A stretch of 64,000 nucleotides of DNA from Actinomortierella ambigua (lineage: Eukaryota > Mortierellomycota > Mortierellomycetes > Mortierellales > Mortierellaceae), in the NCBI GenBank assembly GCA_016098155.1, contig JAAAJB010000003.1, forward strand, positions 33,439 to 97,438. Reading direction: 5' to 3'. The notes beneath the pieces are model-generated. The model made no database searches. It was not told the origin of the DNA and was given only the letters and a program-made list of their open reading frames with translations. Positions 58,748 to 64,000 of the stretch are shown in pieces (the stretch's first letter is position 1; the number at the start of each line of letters is the position of its first letter). Position numbers and translations under genes: made by a program.

Positions 58748-60038
58748 TTACAGTCGCTCGAGTCCACGGAAAGTCTGGGTGGTGACCTTGGTCGCTGCCG
58801 CATCATCAAGGAACCAAATCAGGGATCCGGTGGCAGGCTTGACTCTCTGAGCAGGCAAGGGGTTGTCGAGGTGCTTGTCCAGCAGCGTGTGCATCATGTC
58901 CTGCTTGCCCTCTCCTGCGGCGACAAAGGCAATGTTGTGCGCATGGTTGACGACGGGGAACGTCAGGGTGATGCGACGAGGTGGGGGCTTGGGCGAGTTG
59001 CTGATGGCGGCGCACCAGGACTGTTTTTCGTCCAACAAGGGGTGGCCAGGGAAAAGTGAGCACGTATGACCATCGGGTCCAACACCCAACAGGATCAGAT
59101 CAAAGACTGGGAACCGGACAGAGTCCTTGGTCGCAAAAGTCTTGGCCAGCTGCGAAATGTAGTCCTCGGCGGCGTCCTCCGGAGTGTCAACCAGGCCTGG
59201 ATCGATGGTGTGGATGTTCTCGGGTAGGATGGGAACGTGGTCAAACAACTCGGTCTTGCACAACAGGTAGTTGGAATCAGCGTGGTCCAGCGGCACGCAG
59301 CGCTCGTCTGCAAAGTAGACAATCCATTTGCTCTATTGGGGGGGTGGGGGAGACAAAGGGAGGAGAAAGGGAGGGAGATAAGAGGAATTTGTGGGGGCGG
59401 GAAGGGGGGGGGGCTCTGTGAATACACTTTTCTCTCTCTTCCATGCCGCAACTGGGAACAAAATAAAATATTTCAAAGATCAACATGATCGAGAAATATA
59501 GAGTCAAGACGCGCAAAAGAAGGGAGTGGGGAGCCAAGGAAGTTTGCCCATCGTTATGTCAGCAGCCTTCGTGTAGTCGCTAGACAATGCCTTCAGCGCC
59601 CAACATGACGAAAATTGCTCTTGGCTCAATACAAATAGTCCAACAAGTCTAGTGTTTTTTCTTCTCACGCCATCACAAGACACGCGCGCCCGTCGTCGCA
59701 TGATGGCGATGAAGACAAAGGCCTGAGGGAAGATCCTGTCCTGCTTGTCTTTTTTTTTTGTTTCCTGCCGCGTTCACTGCAGAAAAATGATGCAACGCAC
59801 CGCGTCCAAGATGAGTATGCCTTGAACAAAGAGAGACACTTACAAAGTCCACCTGTGTGTTGTGCTTCAGGACCGCGCTCAGCTGCTTGGGGAGCGAACC
59901 ACCACTGAGGGCGACAGTGAACTTTCCATGGCGGGCAATAGCCTCACTGGAAAGCTTGGTGACATACTTGTCCAAGCCCTCGGACAGGGCCTGCGTGGAG
60001 GGGAAGGTGTAGATTTCGGTGGTGCCAGCCTTGTGCAT
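58748..60038 (-). CDS. PGLS: 6-phosphogluconolactonase
   Basis: Two exons (60038-59844, 59332-58748, phase 0) give 259 aa, a typical length. The enzyme hydrolyses 6-phosphogluconolactone to 6-phosphogluconate, the second step of the oxidative pentose phosphate pathway, in the cytosol. Blocks in order are FTVALSGGSLPKQL (sugar-phosphate loop), WIVYFADERCVPLDHADSNY (active-site DERxVPxxHxxSN), PVFDLILLGVGPDGHTCSLFPGHP (GxGxDGHTxSLFPGHP signature) and RITLTFPVVNHAHNIAFVAAG. The intron lies between VDF and SKW. I chose the ATG at 60038 (MHKAGTTEIYTF); in-frame ATGs at 60104 and 60080 would add a basic 22-residue extension without family similarity. The adjacent gene in the same direction, 488 bases away, is the delta-9 desaturase. 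Both depend on or feed reducing power, but each should have its own promoter. Confidence 0.95.
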
Positions 60039-60526
60039 GGTGGGCGAAGATGGTTGAAGAATGAGGAAACAATGTCGCATTCGACATGCTTTGGGTTTAT
60101 ACACCTAAAAAAAAAGTACGACGTCATTCTTCCCCCATGTGCAACATGTGCTCTCTGTAAGAGCACATCCCCAAAGAAAAATGGTGTGAACAGCGAACAG
60201 ACCAACACCACTCATCCAAATCCACCCACCCAGCGCAGTGCACCAAAGAGTAAGATTATACCCTGTTTTTATTTTGTTTTGATCGGTATCGATATGGCAT
60301 GTAAGGCAACATGAGAAGGGATGAGAATGACAAGGGAGGGAAGGTACTTGGTATTGGGAGATGGTAGAAGGTGTGAAGTATGAATACAGAATGTCAATGA
60401 TAAGACAAGCAAAAATGAAATGAAAGGAATGGATGGTGTGAACAAACTACTATAACAAAGAAGAAGAAAATGGAAAAGAAGCAAAAGAGAGATGGAAAAA
60501 AGACACAAAAGTTCAACTTGTTGCCT
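60039..60526. other. Tandem intergenic: 6PGL promoter and desaturase 3' region
   Basis: A minus-strand AATAAA at 60268-60273, 254 bases past the desaturase stop, is the best poly(A) candidate. The purine-rich stretch 60310-60500 (plus) is the probable 3' untranslated region of the desaturase. No gene seen. Confidence 0.6.
60268..60273 (-). terminator. AATAAA poly(A) signal, delta-9 desaturase
   Basis: AATAAA on the minus strand, 254 bases past the stop. Motif-based inference. Confidence 0.35.
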
Positions 60527-62164
60527 TTACACATTCTTTTTTTGGTGGTCAAGGCCGTAGACAGGCACCGAGGGGTTCGCCTTCATGGCCTCAACCTCAC
60601 CACCGTACTCGCAGACGGCAACACGCATCAAGCTGAGCAGGTTGCGAGCAGCGTTGGAGTGATCATAGCTGCCACCGTTGAAGGCCGCAGTCATGTCCTT
60701 GCCAATACCCATCTTGATGTACTTCTCACCACCAGGGTGTTCCGTGATAAAGTCGGCCACGTCGTACACCACACCCTCGAGCAGGATCCACTTCTTGTTG
60801 TCGTTCTTGCAGGCATGCTCAAAGTCCTCAAACGAGAGAATGGGCAGGTCGGCAATGGGCGTTCCCCACTGCAGCTTCTCCTTCTTCTCCAGGACACGCT
60901 TCTCGATCGTCTGCAGCTGGCCCTTGCGGATCTCGTTCTCAGGGAAGGTCTTCAAGTGCGAGGCAAGGCCAAGCTTGGAGCACGTCCAGATGAGCCACTT
61001 GGTCGGGTCGTACTGGTAGAAGCGGATGGCGTTGCGGTAGTCCTGGGGGAACTGGTGGTGGAAGTTGTGGTAGCCCTCACCCAAGGTCACAAAGGCCGTG
61101 ATAAAGTGGTCGCGGGGCGAGTGGCGGTCATCAAAGGGTCCCTCACCGAGCCAGTGGGCGAGCGAGTTGACGCAGAAGGTGGCGTGGTGGACAAAGACAA
61201 GGCGAGCAATCGCAGCAAAGTAGTAGCCTCCCTTCCAGTCACCCCAGCCGAGACCAGCAACAGCAGTGGGGAAGACGACGGTCATCAAGAGGAGGAGCAT
61301 AAAATAGTTGTTGTGCTGCCATCTGACAAGCTTGCTCTTGTTCAGGTCGTCCACGTCGGCATAGCCAATCTTCCATCCAGGACGCTTGATCAACATCCAA
61401 CCAATATGCGAGAAGAAGATACCACGATGGGCGCTGTAAGGGTCCTTCTCAGTGTCGGTCCAGCGGTGGTGGGCGCGGTGTCCTCGGGACCACCACTTGA
61501 TCGAACCCTCCGCGGCACCAGCGCCAAGCAGGGCCAAGATGAACGACAGGAGGGGTCCTGCCGAAAACGCTCGGTGGGCCCACAAACGATGGTAACCTGA
61601 TGATAAAAAAAAAATGAAACAAGAAGGGACGAATTCTGGGTCAGTCCTTTTGCCCGACGAGTGAGACTTGAATGTGAAAAGGGGGGAAAGAGGGATGTGC
61701 GCTGTGCCTCAGCAAGGCTTGCTACTGGCTGGCTGGCTAGCTCGACACCCTGACCCCCAACATTTATGGTCATAGAGCTGGCCCAAACCTCGATTCGGAA
61801 ATCAAAGATAAGGGAGGGGAGAGAGAGGGAGTCTTCAGAGCACGCACGATCCAACCTTGATGACCACTACAACTAGACTTTTCGACATACCTGCTGTGAT
61901 ACCAAGGCCTGTCAAGAAGTAATAAACGATAGACCAAATCAAGGTCTTGCGCTGAATCTCATGGGTGCAGAGACCGTAGATAGCGATGAGGGGGGTGGCA
62001 CCTAGACCAATGACATGCTTCCAGTCGACAAACTTGTGCCAGTTGGAAAAAGTGATCTTCTCGCAGAAGAGTGGGGGCAGAGGCTCCTCGTGCTTCAGGG
62101 GGTAGCGACGCTCCTCCGTCTTGTTGGCGGGGAGGACGAAGGAAGGAGGAAGGGGAGTGGCCAT
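60527..62164 (-). CDS. OLE1: Acyl-CoA delta-9 desaturase with C-terminal cytochrome b5 domain
   Basis: Two exons (62164-61891, 61596-60527) join in phase (GITAG|YHRLWAH) and give 447 aa. The endoplasmic-reticulum enzyme inserts a cis double bond at C9 of stearoyl- and palmitoyl-CoA using O2 and electrons from cytochrome b5. All three iron-binding histidine boxes are intact: H94RLWAH99, H131RAHH135 and H268NFHH272. Hydrophobic pairs flank them. The fused cytochrome b5 has the heme ligand in HPGG (His378) and a second at His404 (YDHSNAARN). The N-terminal MATPLPPSFV and the overall wording agree closely with Mortierella Ole1/Ole2. A TATA box lies about 220 bases upstream of the start. Such genes are commonly repressed by unsaturated fatty acids and induced by cold, but no such site was identified here. 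The family and function are certain; which paralogue is not. Confidence 0.97.
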
Positions 62165-63876
62165 GGGTGAGAGGTGGGGTGTGTGTCGTGAAGGAGGAGT
62201 GATCGGATCCGACGGTGGACAATCGATACTAGAAAAACAAGAGACTCTCTTCTTGCAGCTGGCACAGTAGGGTAGGCAGGCAAGCAAGCAAAAGCAAAGC
62301 ACTCAAGCAGGGCAGCAGGGGCAATGAAGAGAGAAAGGGTGGTGGAGGAGGAAACCAAAACAAGAGGGGGACCCGGAAGAGGTTTTATAGGGAAGACGGA
62401 GTGAAGTGACTTTGAAGAGAGAGAGGAGTTGTGCGGGTCGGTGGTTTTGGAAAGGGCAAGACACGACACCTAGGGCAGGGCCTTTATAAGGCAGGTCTTG
62501 CCTTTGCCCCAATCGATTTGACCAGCCAATTTTTATTAGTAACGGCAATTTGCTCCGCTCAGGATGTTGTGGGGGAGACCAAGGGAGAAATTGGTGGGAC
62601 TGTGCTTGGCGGCAAACCCTCTTCTGAAGTGACACAGGGCAGTGTCCAGTTTATCCTCCCCACAAGTGCACCTGTCGTTGGTCTCCACTTTCACCCACTC
62701 ACCACACTCTATTTTCTCGGAAGTAGAGAAACACCTGTTCTGACTGAAGCCAATGCGACCTTATCAAGACTTGGCTCGGATCTCTCTCCCTCTCACACTC
62801 TCTCTTCTCTCCTCCCTCTCTCTTCCCCTCTCTCTTCCCCTCTCTCTTCCCCTCTCTCTGCCCCTCTCTCTCTCTTTGCGCCTCAATATACTAAACTTGC
62901 AGCAAGGGGTTGTGGTGATGCGATCATCAGATATGATACAATCACAAGATTAAACAACTACGAGAGAATCGTTTGCGGACGTGCGTCCTTTTACGACTAC
63001 ATACCGTTGCCGCCACGGAGTAGCACTACCACGGAGAGAACGAAAGGGAGAGAGACAGTGCAGTCAACCGTTACAGCGAGCCTATCTCTTGGTCCTTCTT
63101 CCCTAAGAGACACAGTGGTAGCAACACAAGATTATGGAGGGAATGGCGAGGGAAAAAAGCTTACCATGGTTGCAAAGCTCGTCCGTGCATGGGACACAAT
63201 TTCGCTGACAAAGTCTCAATCAGACAGTGTTGACCCAAAAAAAATATTCACAATCTGCTATGTCCGTTTTTGGTTATCCCTCTCCTTCTGCCCTACCTAC
63301 TCTCCGAACCGCACCTTGTCCTCGGCAAATAGCAAGACAACCAACGAGCTCGCAGCTTTCCTCCGCTCTCGCGCTCTCCCGCTCTTCTCGTAGTTCCATA
63401 ATTTCACAGGGAAAGAGAAAGAGAAAGAGAGAGAGAGTCGCAGTCGCTACACTCTTGGCAGATATACCCAAATCGACACCCGACTCCCTGTGTTCCCCTT
63501 GGGGTTAACTCCCTCCGCCAAGTCGTGTTTGTCATCCACAATAATCTCGCACTCGCACTCCATGGGCGCCGAATCGACCTAGAGTCGTCTGGTGGTTGTA
63601 GAATTACCTCAAAGGCATGTTTTGCCCCATCATCTTTCTTGATCCTTGGGGTATCATATCTCCCTCTCCTCACATCAATGAAACCGATATGATGCTGTTG
63701 AGTAGGCAATTTACATGAGCTTTTCTGTGGTCCTCTCCGCCAATGTCATGTCTCGATCCTTTCTGTTGTTATGAGGTCTCACTACTAGCATTCTAGTGGT
63801 AGCAGTCGCGTCCTTGTAGTGCATATGTATTGCGCGCCAGCTCACTCTTCCGGATGATAATCCTCACGCAGGAACG
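62165..63876. other. Upstream region of the desaturase; one long but unassigned frame
   Basis: It contains the desaturase promoter (minus). On plus an open frame of 320 codons runs 62431-63393, overlapping the promoter and a TCTCTTCCCC repeat at 62810-62875. Its sequence shows no family motif and reads through low-complexity CT repeats, so I do not call it a gene. GA tract at 63412-63438. Confidence 0.5.
62383..62389 (-). promoter_or_regulatory. TATA box of the delta-9 desaturase gene
   Basis: TATAAAA on the minus strand, 219 bases upstream of the ATG, in a GC-moderate context. It would place the start of transcription near 62355 and give a leader of about 190 bases. A second TATAA lies near 62483. 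Confidence 0.5.
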
Positions 63877-64000
63877 AAAAAAAAAAAAAAAAAAAAAAAA
63901 CAACCCCCCCCCCCCCCCCCCCCCCCCCACCCACACCCCCCCCCCCCCCCCCCGCGCCCCCCGCGGCCGCCACCGCGCCACCGCGCGCCGGGGCGGGCGC
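63877..64000. repeat. A(24) followed by C-rich then GC-rich sequence
   Basis: Twenty-four A, then about 60 bases that are nearly all C (63901-63960), then a CG-only block. Base composition changes abruptly from the rest of the window. A sequencing or assembly artefact at a contig end is the simplest reading. Confidence 0.75.

Noticed and set aside
59846..60104. Longer 6-phosphogluconolactonase start at 60104
   Set aside because: The added 22 residues match nothing in the family, while the ATG at 60038 gives the usual length.

Overview
The window is nuclear DNA from a filamentous fungus. The best taxonomic clue is the acyl-CoA delta-9 desaturase at 60.5-62.2 kb. Its length (447 aa), fused C-terminal cytochrome b5 and wording agree closely with the Ole1/Ole2 desaturases of Mortierella, so I infer Mortierellomycota (Mortierella, Linnemannia, Podila or a close relative). 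Short GT-AG introns, CT-rich leaders, long poly-Gln tracts in regulators and many microsatellites fit that placement. Exon structures below were joined by hand. In each spliced gene the reading phase closes across all introns, but no transcript evidence was available.

Layout. 1-1.9 kb: 3' part of a GATA-type transcription factor (+). 3.4-5.2 kb: a membrane-anchored PEX22-like peroxisome protein (-), divergent from phosphopantothenate-cysteine ligase (+, 5.9-7.8 kb). 8.0-14.2 kb: three genes in tandem on the minus strand, namely CTF8 (replication clamp loader), a COQ11-like atypical SDR, and a StuA/Efg1-type APSES regulator. 14.2-29.2 kb: about 15 kb in which I find no protein gene, only microsatellites, a few palindromes and one diverged U6 snRNA-like sequence at 27.7-27.8 kb (-). 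29.2-32.0 kb: two convergent genes of unknown function. 34.5-45.9 kb (+): an aldo-keto reductase with a large disordered insertion, then a 2,669-residue RIF1 homologue with PP1-docking motifs. 46.6-52.7 kb (-): a Zn2Cys6 + AT-hook + PAS regulator whose zinc cluster is split by a ~2 kb intron. 52.7-58.7 kb: a second long non-coding stretch. 58.7-62.2 kb (-): 6-phosphogluconolactonase and delta-9 desaturase in tandem. 63.9-64.0 kb: A(24) followed by near-pure C, probably an assembly artefact.

Functional themes. Four regulatory or chromosome-biology proteins are present: a GATA factor, an APSES factor, a Zn2Cys6-PAS factor and RIF1; CTF8 adds sister-chromatid cohesion and clamp loading. Lipid and cofactor metabolism is the second theme: CoA synthesis (PPCS), ubiquinone metabolism (COQ11-like), peroxisome import (PEX22-like), NADPH supply (6-phosphogluconolactonase) and fatty-acid desaturation. 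That grouping suits an oleaginous fungus, but no operon-like control is implied. The two longest non-coding stretches both lie directly upstream of transcription-factor genes, which suggests extended regulatory regions or long leaders.
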